64,000 bases of DNA, taken from contig NZ_CP060497.1 of assembly GCF_014334135.1 (NCBI RefSeq), forward strand, positions 4,526,001 through 4,590,000, given 5' to 3'. This document shows positions 8,640-18,231 of this stretch, one piece after another. The translations under genes were made by a program, and so were the position numbers. Positions within the stretch are counted from its first letter, which is position 1. The number at the start of each line of letters is the position of its first letter. This stretch comes from Olivibacter sp. SDN3. GTDB lineage: Bacteria; Bacteroidota; Bacteroidia; Sphingobacteriales; Sphingobacteriaceae. The notes beneath the pieces were generated by a model. That model saw nothing but the letters and a program-made list of their open reading frames with translations. It was not told the DNA's origin and made no database searches.

Positions 8640-9668
8640 ATGGTAATACGTGTTATATTATTAGGCGTGATTTTATTCGGTGCGTGCTCACAAGCGGGTA
8701 AAGAAAAGCAAATAACATACGAGGATCACTTCATAGAAAGTACCGACAGTGTGAGGTTATTTGTTAGAGAATTTAAGTTGGATGATAAAACACCAATCAG
8801 TCCTTATCCACTACTGCTCGTACACGGTGGAGGACCTGGAGCAATAGCATCTTTTGACTTGGACATCCCTCATGGTTCTCTCGCAAGAGACTTGGCCGCA
8901 CAGGGTATTAAAGTATACATAATGGATATTAGGGGGTGGGAACTATCCACTTATCCTGATTATGACAAGCATGATTCGACTATAGTTACCGGTAATTACG
9001 AAGAAGCTTTCGATGATATCGACGCAGTAGTTGAGTTTATCAGGGAAAAAGAACAGATAGATAAAGTCTCTCTTTTTGGCTGGGCAACCGGTGGACATTG
9101 GGGAGGTTATTATGCCACTAGAAATTCCGAAAAGGTAAGTCATTTTATTTCGTTAAACTCCTTATACAGTGTGAATGCTCCATGGCCATTGAGAGCCGCT
9201 TTTGGGAAAGAAGAGGATACCAGTCAATTCAATAAAAGCGATCATTTTCGGACATCGGATAAAGTTGGTCTCGTCAGACAGTGGAATGCGACTATACCCA
9301 TTGAAGTAAAAAATGATTGGAGAGATTCTTTGGTAATGGAGGCTTACCGAAATACAGCTACTAGCTTCCATCCCGATTCTAATATTTTATACGTTCCCGG
9401 AGGTTATCAAGAAGAAAGTTTTTATATGTCCTTAGGAAAAAAATACTGGGATGCAGCAGATATTACCTGTCCGACTTTAATCATCAGAAGTGATCTCGAC
9501 TTCTGGTCTCGACCATCAGACTTGGTTGCCATTGAAAAAGCATTGGTAAATACGGAACGAAAACGAATTGTTGAAATACCGGGCACTCATTATGTTTTCC
9601 TGGATAGACCAGAAAAGGGAAGAACACAATTAATTAGTGAAATTAAAAACTTCATCGATAACCGGTAA
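8640..9668 (+). CDS. Alpha/beta-hydrolase-fold lipoprotein lacking the nucleophile serine
   Basis: The 342-residue protein begins with a lipoprotein signal (lipobox LFGAC, Cys16 from this ATG) and then has an alpha/beta-hydrolase fold with the oxyanion motif HGGGPG (about 62-67). The nucleophile elbow reads GWATGG: the expected Ser is Ala149, codon GCA. A candidate acid (SDLDFW, about 285-287) and the His (PGTHYVF, about 317) are kept. It may be a non-catalytic binding protein, or the Ser may be supplied differently. The longer frame from a TTG at 8628 adds four residues and is less likely. It is convergent with the amidohydrolase gene. Confidence 0.85.
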   Translation: MVIRVILLGVILFGACSQAGKEKQITYEDHFIESTDSVRLFVREFKLDDKTPISPYPLLLVHGGGPGAIASFDLDIPHGSLARDLAAQGIKVYIMDIRGWELSTYPDYDKHDSTIVTGNYEEAFDDIDAVVEFIREKEQIDKVSLFGWATGGHWGGYYATRNSEKVSHFISLNSLYSVNAPWPLRAAFGKEEDTSQFNKSDHFRTSDKVGLVRQWNATIPIEVKNDWRDSLVMEAYRNTATSFHPDSNILYVPGGYQEESFYMSLGKKYWDAADITCPTLIIRSDLDFWSRPSDLVAIEKALVNTERKRIVEIPGTHYVFLDRPEKGRTQLISEIKNFIDNR

Positions 9669-9823
9669 TGTGTATACTTCGTCATCATTCGTGAATTACT
9701 TTATATACCTTTAGTAAACCCCACTTTATACTTATGACCCTTTTGAAAACCATATATGCTTTATTAACGCACAAACAGTCTTCACAAAGGAATCTCTATG
9801 GCAATGAGCCACAAAAAACAGGT

Positions 9824-11470
9824 TTATTTGTCTTCCTTCTTGAAAACAGACTCCCCTCCAATGAACGTTTGCAGTACATCAACGTCTCTTAAGTCCTCTA
9901 AAGGAATTTTCATGATGTCGTTGTTTAACATCACAAAATCGGCCAGTTTCCCCTCTTCAATACTACCACGCGAATCATTCTGAAAACACGCGTAGGCAGC
10001 CCAGATAGTCATCCCTTTCAATGCTTCTTCTCTACTTAATGCATGCTCTATTTGAAAGCCACCACTCGGCATACCCTGTTCATCAACCCTCGCAACCGCT
10101 GCATGGAAACCATACAATGGATTAATATCTTCCACCGGAAAATCACTGCCAATGGCTACACTGCCAGCTACCTCTAATAGTTGCTTATAGGCATAAGCAT
10201 TTTTTAGCCGCTCTTTTCCAATACGATCGATGGCCCAGTTCATATCAGAAGTGGCATGTGTTGGTTGTATAGATGGAATAATACCTCTAGCAAATTTTTC
10301 GAAATCGCGGGCTGAAAGAATCTGAGCATGCTCGACACGCCATCGCCTATCCTGCTGGCTATCTAAATATTTATTAAACAAATCGAGTACCAATCTATTG
10401 GTAGAATCTCCGATGGCATGGATATTTAACTGGAAATCACTTTTGGCAACCTTCGAGATCACGGTCTCCAATTCCTGCGGCGAAGTCAACAGAAAACCCT
10501 GACTAGCATGATCTGCGTAAGGTTCCAGTAAACAAGCACCTCTCGAACCTAATGCCCCATCTCCTACTATCTTAAAAGAACGAACGTCGAGATGTTCACT
10601 GGTATATATCCCTTTAGCCAGCACTTCTTCAAGCGAAGAAGGATTCAACATGATCATCGCATACTCCCGTATATTCAATTTCCCTTCATTATATAATTTA
10701 TGAAGTAAAGCGATTTCTTCTTCTCCCAGACCTGCGTCCGCCAGTGTTGTTAAGCCTACTGCTAAACAGGCCTTTTCTGCTGCTAGAAGTCTACTGCTCA
10801 TTTCTTCGGTACTTGGGTGAGGAATTTTTTCCTGTACCAAGCGCATAGCGTTATCAATCAGCATACCAGTAAGCTGACCGTTTCGCTGTTCGATAAGCCC
10901 ACCAGAAGGTTGTCTACCCACTGTAACTCCTGCCAGTTCAAGAGCTTTTTTATTTGCTAATGCGGCATGTCCATCAACTCTTCTTAAGTATACCGGTACA
11001 TCCGGAAAAGCCTTGCTTAACGCCTCATGGGTAGGAAATTTTTTACCGGTCCATCTGTTTTGGTCCCAACCTCCCCCTGTTATCCAAAGATCATTAGGGT
11101 GTTTCTCTCGAAATGCCTGTACCCGCGCTACGAGCTCTTCTTCTGAGGAAGTACCCACTAGATCAACCTGGTGCAACCGTTGGGCAAATCCGAAGAAATG
11201 GCAATGTGCATCATAAAAGCCCGGATATATGGTTCTTCCATCTGCATCTACCTGTTGGCCACTTTCATAATTATTCATGATCTCTTCGTTACTGCCTATC
11301 GTTAAAAATTTCCCGTCTTTAATGGCCATAGCTTCCTGAACGCTAAAGGCCGAATCGACAGTATAAATCACTGCATTATGTATGATGAGGTCAGCAACTT
11401 TTTTTTGCTTACATGCTACAAACAATACTGCTAGTAATATTAGCGCTAAAACAAAGGGATAATTTCTCAT
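9824..11470 (-). CDS. Amidohydrolase family lipoprotein (YtcJ-like)
   Basis: The 548-residue protein has a lipoprotein signal (LLAVLFVAC, Cys20) and an amidohydrolase-3/YtcJ-type TIM barrel. The metal-binding DAHCHFFG motif (about residues 87-94) follows the N-terminal beta sandwich, and later conserved pieces include NIHAIGDSTN, RVEHAQILS and IGSDFPVEDINP. It probably hydrolyses an amide or related bond in the periplasm or on the cell surface; the substrate cannot be told. It follows the tricorn-like protease gene on the same strand, but a clear terminator (11505-11542) separates them. Confidence 0.9.
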   Translation of the reverse strand: MRNYPFVLALILLAVLFVACKQKKVADLIIHNAVIYTVDSAFSVQEAMAIKDGKFLTIGSNEEIMNNYESGQQVDADGRTIYPGFYDAHCHFFGFAQRLHQVDLVGTSSEEELVARVQAFREKHPNDLWITGGGWDQNRWTGKKFPTHEALSKAFPDVPVYLRRVDGHAALANKKALELAGVTVGRQPSGGLIEQRNGQLTGMLIDNAMRLVQEKIPHPSTEEMSSRLLAAEKACLAVGLTTLADAGLGEEEIALLHKLYNEGKLNIREYAMIMLNPSSLEEVLAKGIYTSEHLDVRSFKIVGDGALGSRGACLLEPYADHASQGFLLTSPQELETVISKVAKSDFQLNIHAIGDSTNRLVLDLFNKYLDSQQDRRWRVEHAQILSARDFEKFARGIIPSIQPTHATSDMNWAIDRIGKERLKNAYAYKQLLEVAGSVAIGSDFPVEDINPLYGFHAAVARVDEQGMPSGGFQIEHALSREEALKGMTIWAAYACFQNDSRGSIEEGKLADFVMLNNDIMKIPLEDLRDVDVLQTFIGGESVFKKEDK

Positions 11471-11504
11471 TGGAATAAAATTTATCTGTAGAGGATTTTT
11501 GTAT

Positions 11505-11542
11505 AAAAATAAAAAATCCCATGGATATTATGCCATGGGATT
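11505..11542 (-). terminator. Terminator after the tricorn-like gene
   Basis: AATCCCATGG and CCATGGGATT form a perfect 10-bp stem, followed on the minus strand by a T-rich run. It ends the tricorn-like gene upstream of the amidohydrolase start. Confidence 0.8.
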
Positions 11543-11565
11543 AACATGATATCTACTGCAGATAG

Positions 11566-14500
11566 CTATTTCTTCAAGAGCTCTTGTACAGCAGTTTCTA
11601 ATTGTGGATCGTTTCCTTTTAGAAAGTCTCCATATGGGAGTGGAGTCCTGATATCTGGTTCAACTTGTAAATTTTCTGTGGGGCGGTTTTCAGCACCAAT
11701 TGTACCTACCATGGGGATACCAAAAACCAACGTAGGATCGATCTGTGTTTCCCACCACACGGCTGTACCGGTACCCGGTACCGGCATACCTACTAATTTA
11801 CCAAGACCATTTTGTTTATATATATAAGGAAAAATAAATGCGTCACTGTAGTTCCCTTCGCTCATAACCACTATACTGGGTTTATTCCAGCGCGACATTG
11901 GTTCTCCGCCATTTAGGATTTCGCCCTGTGGAGCAAATTTCAGGTATTCTTTCCCACTTAAAAAAGTGTTTAAATCGTCGTGAAGCCACCCACCACCATT
12001 GAATCTTGTGTCAACCACCAGCGCTTCTTTATCTCTATTTTCTCCCATAACCTTGTCGTAAACCTCCCGAAAACTTGCGTCATTCATTCCCTCAACGTGT
12101 ACATAACCTAAGCGTCCGTCGCTTAGTTTATGTACATATTCTTTACGTCCCTTCACCCATCGCTTATACATTAATGCTATTTCCTCATTTAATGTAATAG
12201 GTTTTACGGTTTCGTTAAAAACTGTTCCTTGCGAATTCTTTCCTCTGATGTTTATATATTGCCCTTCTTTACGATTTAAGAATTTTGCCCAATCAATACT
12301 ATCCGCTATGATGTCTCCGTCAATTTCTTCTATAATGCTTCCAGCATCAATTTTTGATGACGCTTTGTCTAATGGGCCTCCCATGATCACTTCAGAAATT
12401 TTCAAGCCATGCCCACTAAAGGTTTCGTCGTATAACAAACCCAGTGCAGCGGTGATATCCGGATTATTATATTCAGGGGTGAACCTTCCTCCAGTATGCG
12501 AAGCATTCAGTTCCCCCAACAGTTCACTCAACAATTCCTGAAAATCAAAATTGTTATTAATATGTGGAAGAAAACGACGGTATATTTCATAGTATTCTTC
12601 CCAATCCAATCCATGTATAGTCGGATCGTAAAATTTCTTTTTTACTTGTAACCACGCATGATCGAAGATATAACTGCGTTCTGAAGCTGCATCCAGCATT
12701 ATTTCTCCTTTACTGCTTATCGGTGTAATTTTCCCGCCAGAGGCTTCTACTTTTACAATATTTCCACGGTTAGTAACGAATAAATTCTTTTCGTCGTCAC
12801 TAATAGCTATACCGCTGGGACTTCCTCCCAGTTTAGCTAGAATTTTTGTCTCTTTAGTACGAGGTTCTGTAACCCAGAGATCATATCCTTTCTCAAAAGC
12901 CGTTAAATAGTACAGTTTACTCCCGTCTTTTGTTAATACGTAATCACTTATGGACGAGCTATTGATAGTAAACCTAATCTCTCTCTCTTTTAAATTGTCG
13001 AGGTTCAAAAGAAGAGGTTCTTCGTCTTTTTTTTCCGTATCTTTCTTTTCTTTTTTCTTATCGTTCTCTTTGTCATCAGAACCTTCTTTTTCCTTTTCTT
13101 CTTTTTCTTTCACTAAGTTAAACTCGTCCTTACTTAACTTGAATTTATCATAGGCTTCTTGATCCACAAAAACACCGAATACATCTAACTCCCTACTTCC
13201 CTGAAAAGCCAACGATTTCCTACCATACTTGCTACTTAACCAAGTAATAAGCCTACCTTTCATCTGCCAGCGAGCACCGCTTTCACCAAAACCACTAAGT
13301 ATAGGATGCTGAATATCTCCCGAACCATCTGCTTTTATCAGCGCTGTATTACTCATGCTAAAATAACCACGTTGATCGTCTACCAATAACCATTTGCTAT
13401 CCGGACTCCACTCAAACCCCCAATCACCATCTGCATACGAATGATTATTTCCCTTGGGTAAAACTGTGATCGTTTTTTTACTTTCTATTTGGTACACTTT
13501 CAGTAGATTACGTTCTTCGATATAAGCAATGGATTTGCCATCGGGTGAAAATTTAGGAAGAAAATTATCGGTATTTCCAATAATGAGAGGCTCTTCTTTT
13601 AGTACAGTTGCATTAAAAAAATAACGTTCATTTTCATTTACAACAGTCGTTTGATAAATGCCCCACCCCTTGCGCTCACGTTCAGCTGCATAAATTAAAG
13701 ATTTACCATCTGGCGACCATTGTACCATTCGCTCCTGCCCTGCTGTGTTCGTGACCCTTTTGGTAAAATCTCCTTCAACGCTTGTAACAAATAACTCTCC
13801 CCTACTTACATAAGCAATCTGCTTGCCATCGGGGCTTAGCTTGAATTGATTGACTTGCCCATTGATTGGAGTGTTGGCCGTTACGTATTGTCCACCATCT
13901 GTATTAACATAAACGGTCAGCTTTTGTGGATCCTCTCCTTCCTTTAAGGTATAAATAGAGCCATCTTGACTGAAAGCCAACATGTTGTTTTTCGAAATAC
14001 TCAAATGCCGCACCGGATTGTTTGAAAAATTAGTCAACTGCTGATCAGCAATTTTTAATTTAACCCCTTTCTTGTATACATTTAACGTACCGTCTTTTTC
14101 ACTTAAGTAATACACATATTGACCGTCGTTGCTAAAAACCGGTTCACGGTGTTCGATTTCTTCATTTGTTAGCGGTTCATAAGACTTGTTGTTTAAATCG
14201 TATAACCAAATATCTCTTGTAACCGATGAAGTATGGTGCTTACGCCAAGGATCTTCGTATCCTTTTCGATCCTGAAATACAAGCTGACTCCCATCTTTGT
14301 TAAAGTGTGCATGTTCAACACCAGCGGCACTTATTAGCATTGGTCTGCCTCCAGTTATCTTCACACTGTATAAATTTTGGAAGAGACGGATACTGGGAAA
14401 TCTAATACTTTCGGCGGGCGCTTGACGAGCACTTCCAAAAACAACCTCATTATTATCAGGTGTAAAATCGTACGGATAGTCGTTAGCGCTATTGAACGTT

Positions 14501-14829
14501 AGTCGGACAGCTTTACCTCCAGTAGCTGGCATTACAAACACATCAAAATTACCGTATCTATTATTAGCGAACGCAATGAATTTCCCATCAGGGCTCCACA
14601 CAGGCATCATGCTATATGAATTGCCAATAGTAAGTGCTACCGCGTTTCCGCCTTTTGAATCGACGCGATACAAATTACCTTGATAACCAAAAACAATGGA
14701 GGTCCCATCTGGGGAGATAGCCGGGTATCTTAACCACAACGCCTCTGTTTGGGCTAGGCTATAAGAAGTTGCTGTAATTAATAAAAATACTGAAAGGAAT
14801 ACTTTTAGATTAGTTAATGTTTTTTTCAT
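11566..14829 (-). CDS. Tricorn-like protease (PD40 propellers, PDZ, S41 core)
   Basis: This exported 1087-residue protein has a signal peptide (ending near TSYSLAQ) and the tricorn layout. About residues 30-550 are PD40/WD40-like beta-propeller repeats (WSPDGKFIAFANN, FSPDGKSIAYIEE, WSPDGKSLIYAAE and others). A Lys/Glu/Asp-rich linker follows at about 570-610, then a second propeller part, a PDZ-like domain near 830-890 and a C-terminal S41 serine peptidase. The likely nucleophile is the Ser of EGNYSDAFIFP (about 995), with SHTGGRF and RPTENLQVEPD as further tricorn core motifs. It is expected to degrade peptides in the periplasm. It is flanked by unrelated genes. Confidence 0.92.
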   Translation of the reverse strand: MKKTLTNLKVFLSVFLLITATSYSLAQTEALWLRYPAISPDGTSIVFGYQGNLYRVDSKGGNAVALTIGNSYSMMPVWSPDGKFIAFANNRYGNFDVFVMPATGGKAVRLTFNSANDYPYDFTPDNNEVVFGSARQAPAESIRFPSIRLFQNLYSVKITGGRPMLISAAGVEHAHFNKDGSQLVFQDRKGYEDPWRKHHTSSVTRDIWLYDLNNKSYEPLTNEEIEHREPVFSNDGQYVYYLSEKDGTLNVYKKGVKLKIADQQLTNFSNNPVRHLSISKNNMLAFSQDGSIYTLKEGEDPQKLTVYVNTDGGQYVTANTPINGQVNQFKLSPDGKQIAYVSRGELFVTSVEGDFTKRVTNTAGQERMVQWSPDGKSLIYAAERERKGWGIYQTTVVNENERYFFNATVLKEEPLIIGNTDNFLPKFSPDGKSIAYIEERNLLKVYQIESKKTITVLPKGNNHSYADGDWGFEWSPDSKWLLVDDQRGYFSMSNTALIKADGSGDIQHPILSGFGESGARWQMKGRLITWLSSKYGRKSLAFQGSRELDVFGVFVDQEAYDKFKLSKDEFNLVKEKEEKEKEGSDDKENDKKKEKKDTEKKDEEPLLLNLDNLKEREIRFTINSSSISDYVLTKDGSKLYYLTAFEKGYDLWVTEPRTKETKILAKLGGSPSGIAISDDEKNLFVTNRGNIVKVEASGGKITPISSKGEIMLDAASERSYIFDHAWLQVKKKFYDPTIHGLDWEEYYEIYRRFLPHINNNFDFQELLSELLGELNASHTGGRFTPEYNNPDITAALGLLYDETFSGHGLKISEVIMGGPLDKASSKIDAGSIIEEIDGDIIADSIDWAKFLNRKEGQYINIRGKNSQGTVFNETVKPITLNEEIALMYKRWVKGRKEYVHKLSDGRLGYVHVEGMNDASFREVYDKVMGENRDKEALVVDTRFNGGGWLHDDLNTFLSGKEYLKFAPQGEILNGGEPMSRWNKPSIVVMSEGNYSDAFIFPYIYKQNGLGKLVGMPVPGTGTAVWWETQIDPTLVFGIPMVGTIGAENRPTENLQVEPDIRTPLPYGDFLKGNDPQLETAVQELLKK

Positions 14830-14927
14830 GTGATACTAAGTTATGATTATTAGTTATCACAAACATAGGTAAAAATGTAAAAAGCAAACGAGCCCTAATA
14901 ATGCAACATTGTAACATTTTAGAAGTT

Positions 14928-15692
14928 TTACAGTTCTCCCATAAATAATCTCGTTTTATATGAAAGTCCGATAATATTATTCGTGCTGTATTTATCAAAC
15001 AATACCTTCAGCGCATCTACCATATTTGGCAGTTGTTGGTGTCCATAATTTGGCATATAAGAATATGATAAAGTTCTGCCTAATAGTTGCTCAAAGGTTA
15101 AATAAGTATCATAAATAAACGTTCTTTCTTCAAATACGCCTTGGTAGAAAAAAAAATGAAGGTTGTTTCCACGCTGTTCTCTCTTTTTAACTTCTTCATA
15201 GTCTATCGAAAACTCCAATATAAATTCCTCATAAGCCCGCTCAAAAGCTGTTTCGGCACTCCTAATATTCCAAATAATTGCTGCTTTCTTACGATATTTT
15301 AGTATACGTTTAAATTCAATTTTGCATTTTTCGGCATCAAACCAATGAAAAGACTGTGCACATATGATTAAGTCAACGGAGTTATCTGCTAAACCGGTAT
15401 TTTCGGCCGTTGATCCCAGAACCGAGCAATGTTCGGCATGACCTAATGAATTGATAGCCTTTTCACGCATCTCATCATTTGGTTCTATTGCTATTAGTTT
15501 CCCAGGCCATTTAATCAATTCTTGTGATAATATTCCCGTACCTGCTCCCATTTCAACAACAATGTGATGAGCTTCTAATTTATTATGTTCATAAATATAT
15601 TGCAGCAGCTGCTGGGGATATCCTGGTCGGAACCTATCATAGTTGTCAGCGCGATCATTAAATCTATTAATATTGTCGGAAAATGTATTCAT
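14928..15692 (-). CDS. Class I SAM-dependent methyltransferase
   Basis: The 254-residue protein carries the SAM-binding motif I VVEMGAGTGILSQELI (about 44-59), an acidic motif II (LIAIEPNDEMREKA) and motif IV-like LIICAQSFHWFDAEK, which place it in the methyltransferase_11/Tam-like group. The FHWF and N-terminal RFNDRADNYDRFRPGYP segments are typical of that group. The substrate is unknown. It stands alone on the minus strand. Confidence 0.85.
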   Translation of the reverse strand: MNTFSDNINRFNDRADNYDRFRPGYPQQLLQYIYEHNKLEAHHIVVEMGAGTGILSQELIKWPGKLIAIEPNDEMREKAINSLGHAEHCSVLGSTAENTGLADNSVDLIICAQSFHWFDAEKCKIEFKRILKYRKKAAIIWNIRSAETAFERAYEEFILEFSIDYEEVKKREQRGNNLHFFFYQGVFEERTFIYDTYLTFEQLLGRTLSYSYMPNYGHQQLPNMVDALKVLFDKYSTNNIIGLSYKTRLFMGEL

Positions 15693-15830
15693 CTAAATTG
15701 CTTACTTTATCAACCTATATATTTATATATTAATATAAGTCATAGAAGGAAGATAAGTTTTATGGGTGAAACGTATGTCATCTAAAATAAGTTTTTATTC
15801 TATAAAAATCAATTCTCGATTGTTGGCTAC

Positions 15831-15859
15831 AAAAAAGCCCCCATATTTAGTATGAGGGC
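15831..15859 (-). terminator. Terminator after the anti-sigma/protease gene
   Basis: On the minus strand GCCCTCAT pairs with ATGGGGGC (one G-T pair) and a run of T follows. It lies 27 bp beyond the stop codon of the gene ending at 15886. Confidence 0.75.
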
Positions 15860-15885
15860 CTGCTAATATTATTATACAGAATCTA

Positions 15886-16983
15886 TTAATACACTTTGAC
15901 CATATAAATATAATCCTGCACTTTTTTTATTTGTTCTGTTCTCGATAAGTTCGATAAAGAATTTTTCTTATTAATCTGAATCTTCTTCTCCAAACTATCT
16001 TCAGGAATACTTTCAATAGCTTTCAAGACATAATCAGCTTTGATTGCAAACGCGGCGCCATCTGTTTCTGTTTGCTTACTGTTTATTACACCAATTATAT
16101 TACCTCTATTATCCAAAACCGGACCACCACTATTTCCTGGATTAACCGGAATTGACACCTGATAAGCTACTGTATCTCCGCTATATCCCGTATTGCTACT
16201 CAAATATCCCCTTCCATAGACGGCTTCTTCTCTGGGAAATCCAATCGTATATACATCTTCTCCTATATCCGTTGTGTGTTGCTTAAATGTATAAGGTAGA
16301 TGGCCTAAATCTTTGAACTCTTCATCAATAATTTGCAAAACAGCAATATCATAAGCGGGATCTGTAAAAACGACTTTTACTTTATAGGAATCACCGGTAT
16401 TATTCTGAATATAAACGGAATCAGCACCTTTGATTACGTGATAAGTAGTCATTATATAACCATTTGAAGATAGGGCGAAACCTGTTGCGCCATAATGGCT
16501 TGGCGTTGCTATACCTCCCTGATTTCTATTAATATCTTTAATCAACGCGTTCTGGGCTTTCACATTTTGACGGATATTATTCATATCGCGTCGTAAAGCG
16601 ATATATTGAGAAGCATCGTCTTTAGCATAAAAACCTGTAAGCCATAAAGTAGAGAATACTGCTAAAATCGCGACCGACGCGGCAACAAGGGAATTGATTT
16701 TATATTTATCCCATAAGCGAACAACCAACGTCTTCCTAGGCAGAGCATTTTCTATGATTGACTCTATATCTAAATTTGCATGAATATCATCTAGTTTATG
16801 CTGTAGATTAATTCGTCCACCATAAGTGTGTAATCCTTCCATAAACGCACGATGTTCGTTGAACTGATCACGGCGAGCCTGGTCTTTAGAAAGTAGATCC
16901 TCAAACCGCAAATTGTCCGAATCATTTAGATCACCTCTTAAATAGGCCTCCACTTGATTTAAAAATTCCTGATCACTTTTCAT
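15886..16983 (-). CDS. Membrane protein: anti-sigma-like domain, TM helix, DegP-like protease
   Basis: The 365-residue protein has three parts. Residues 1-90 are a soluble helical region laid out like the cytoplasmic part of Bacteroidetes anti-sigma factors (FLNQVEAYLRGDLNDSDNLRFEDLL). Residues 97-118 are one membrane helix. Residues 122-152 look coiled-coil, and 160-325 are a trypsin-like S1C (DegP/HtrA) domain with a complete triad: His182 (TTYHVIKG), Asp212 (DPAYDIAVL), Ser285 (NPGNSGGPV). No PDZ domain is present. It starts 12 bp after an ECF sigma factor gene on the same strand, so the two are almost surely cotranscribed. A role as membrane-bound partner of that sigma factor is inferred, not shown. 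Confidence 0.88.
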   Translation of the reverse strand: MKSDQEFLNQVEAYLRGDLNDSDNLRFEDLLSKDQARRDQFNEHRAFMEGLHTYGGRINLQHKLDDIHANLDIESIIENALPRKTLVVRLWDKYKINSLVAASVAILAVFSTLWLTGFYAKDDASQYIALRRDMNNIRQNVKAQNALIKDINRNQGGIATPSHYGATGFALSSNGYIMTTYHVIKGADSVYIQNNTGDSYKVKVVFTDPAYDIAVLQIIDEEFKDLGHLPYTFKQHTTDIGEDVYTIGFPREEAVYGRGYLSSNTGYSGDTVAYQVSIPVNPGNSGGPVLDNRGNIIGVINSKQTETDGAAFAIKADYVLKAIESIPEDSLEKKIQINKKNSLSNLSRTEQIKKVQDYIYMVKVY

Positions 16984-16995
16984 CTCTTTATTCCA

Positions 16996-17556
16996 TTAAC
17001 TAAAGAATAATTTTTTTAACCGTTGTAAACACTTATACTTTTGATTTTTTGCATTATCTGTATTTGTATAACCGAATTTCTCACAGATTTCCTGCATGCT
17101 CAAATTGTGAATATAAAAATCTTCAATAATTGTTTTACATGGTTCGCCTAGACGAACCAGGGCATTTTCCATCAACGTAAATTGCTGATCTTTTTCATGA
17201 TGTTTTTCTAAATCATCGTCTACTACCATTCGCTCTTCGTAATCCTTGATATTTGTAAAAACACCTTTTCTTGTAAGTTTTTTTAACCACAAATTCCTGC
17301 TCACGGAGTAAACATATGTTTTGAGCTTACTATTTAACTTAAAGTCCCCACAAGTCACTTTATCATACAATATAATGACTGCCTCCTGAAATACATCCTT
17401 CGCATCATCAATATCTCCACCGTTATTCAATATCATTCGCGTCACCACAGGGAAATTGATTTCATACAGTTTTTCAAGACTTCCTTTTTTCCCCTTAAGT
17501 ATTCCGGTTATTATATCGTTATCCTCAGATAGTGTATGTCTCTCTTCTTTACTCAC
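16996..17556 (-). CDS. ECF-type RNA polymerase sigma factor
   Basis: The 186-residue protein has sigma region 2 (DDAKDVFQEAVIILYDKV, about 44-61, with the -10 recognition segment) and region 4 (CKTIIEDFYIHNLSMQEICEKFGYTNTDNAKNQK, helix-turn-helix near the C terminus), the two-domain layout of ECF sigma factors. Its partner is probably the membrane anti-sigma/protease gene 12 bp downstream. A minus-strand TACTTTTG at about 17743-17750 could be its -7 element, leaving a long leader. Confidence 0.93.
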   Translation of the reverse strand: MSKEERHTLSEDNDIITGILKGKKGSLEKLYEINFPVVTRMILNNGGDIDDAKDVFQEAVIILYDKVTCGDFKLNSKLKTYVYSVSRNLWLKKLTRKGVFTNIKDYEERMVVDDDLEKHHEKDQQFTLMENALVRLGEPCKTIIEDFYIHNLSMQEICEKFGYTNTDNAKNQKYKCLQRLKKLFFS

Positions 17557-17947
17557 TAGTTAATACATCAATATGCAAATAGTAACCCATTAAAGTACAT
17601 TTTTTTATTTTCCCCACAAGCAACTAATAGCAGAAAATTGAGAAGTATTTTATCTCCTAATTAAACAAATTCTCAATATATAATAGCCATAGCCTTTACT
17701 AAACTAATTGAATGCGCTTTTATACTCCATGCACTTCGGCAAAAGTACGGAAATAAAATGGCCTCTGACATATTGCAAATATCTAATCTAAACCTTGGAA
17801 ATACCAAAAATATACTCATATTTGCAACCGCAAAAGTGATAAAGAACAAAAAATATCTTTTTTTATTTTTTGGGTTACCTTTTTACAAATGCGGTATAAA
17901 GTAATAAATAAACAATTTTTTATTTAAATCAGAAAAGAAAATTAACA
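17557..17947. other. Divergent spacer between sigma factor and small lipoprotein
   Basis: The 391-bp stretch is AT-rich and non-coding. It holds a candidate minus-strand -7 element TACTTTTG (17743-17750, written CAAAAGTA on the plus strand) for the sigma factor operon, and it must contain the plus-strand promoter of the lipoprotein gene, which I could not place. No RNA gene or strong palindrome is seen. Confidence 0.4.
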
Positions 17948-18133
17948 ATGAAAAATTTATTCAAATTCGGTTTTTTAGGCCTAGCTTTAGCTTTAACAGT
18001 AGCAGCATGTGATTCTAACACAGGAGAAAACACAGAAGAAGCTGCTGATACAACTACTATTATAACTCCTAGCGAACCAGATACTACAGTAATCGAGACT
18101 GATACTACTATTACTACCGATACTATAGGGTAG
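17948..18133 (+). CDS. Small acidic Thr-rich lipoprotein
   Basis: The 61-residue protein has a clear lipoprotein signal (MKNLFKFGFLGLALALTVAAC, Cys at residue 21) followed by only about 40 residues made largely of Thr, Asp, Glu, Ile and Pro (SEPDTTVIETDTTITTDT). Such a tail is probably disordered. It has its own terminator at 18165-18198. It is divergent from the sigma factor operon and may be a target of it, but no sequence evidence proves that. No family is recognised. Confidence 0.7.
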   Translation: MKNLFKFGFLGLALALTVAACDSNTGENTEEAADTTTIITPSEPDTTVIETDTTITTDTIG

Positions 18134-18164
18134 TTTTTCTCACTATTACATTTCGAAAGAATAT

Positions 18165-18198
18165 AAAGGCCGTACATAATTTGTGTGGCCTTTTTGTT
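18165..18198 (+). terminator. Terminator of the small lipoprotein gene
   Basis: AAAGGCC and GGCCTTT form the stem with a 15-base loop, followed by TTGTTTT. It lies 30 bp behind the lipoprotein stop. Confidence 0.8.
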
Positions 18199-18231
18199 TT
18201 ACATTACTGCTGTAGGTTAAGGCTATTTTTA

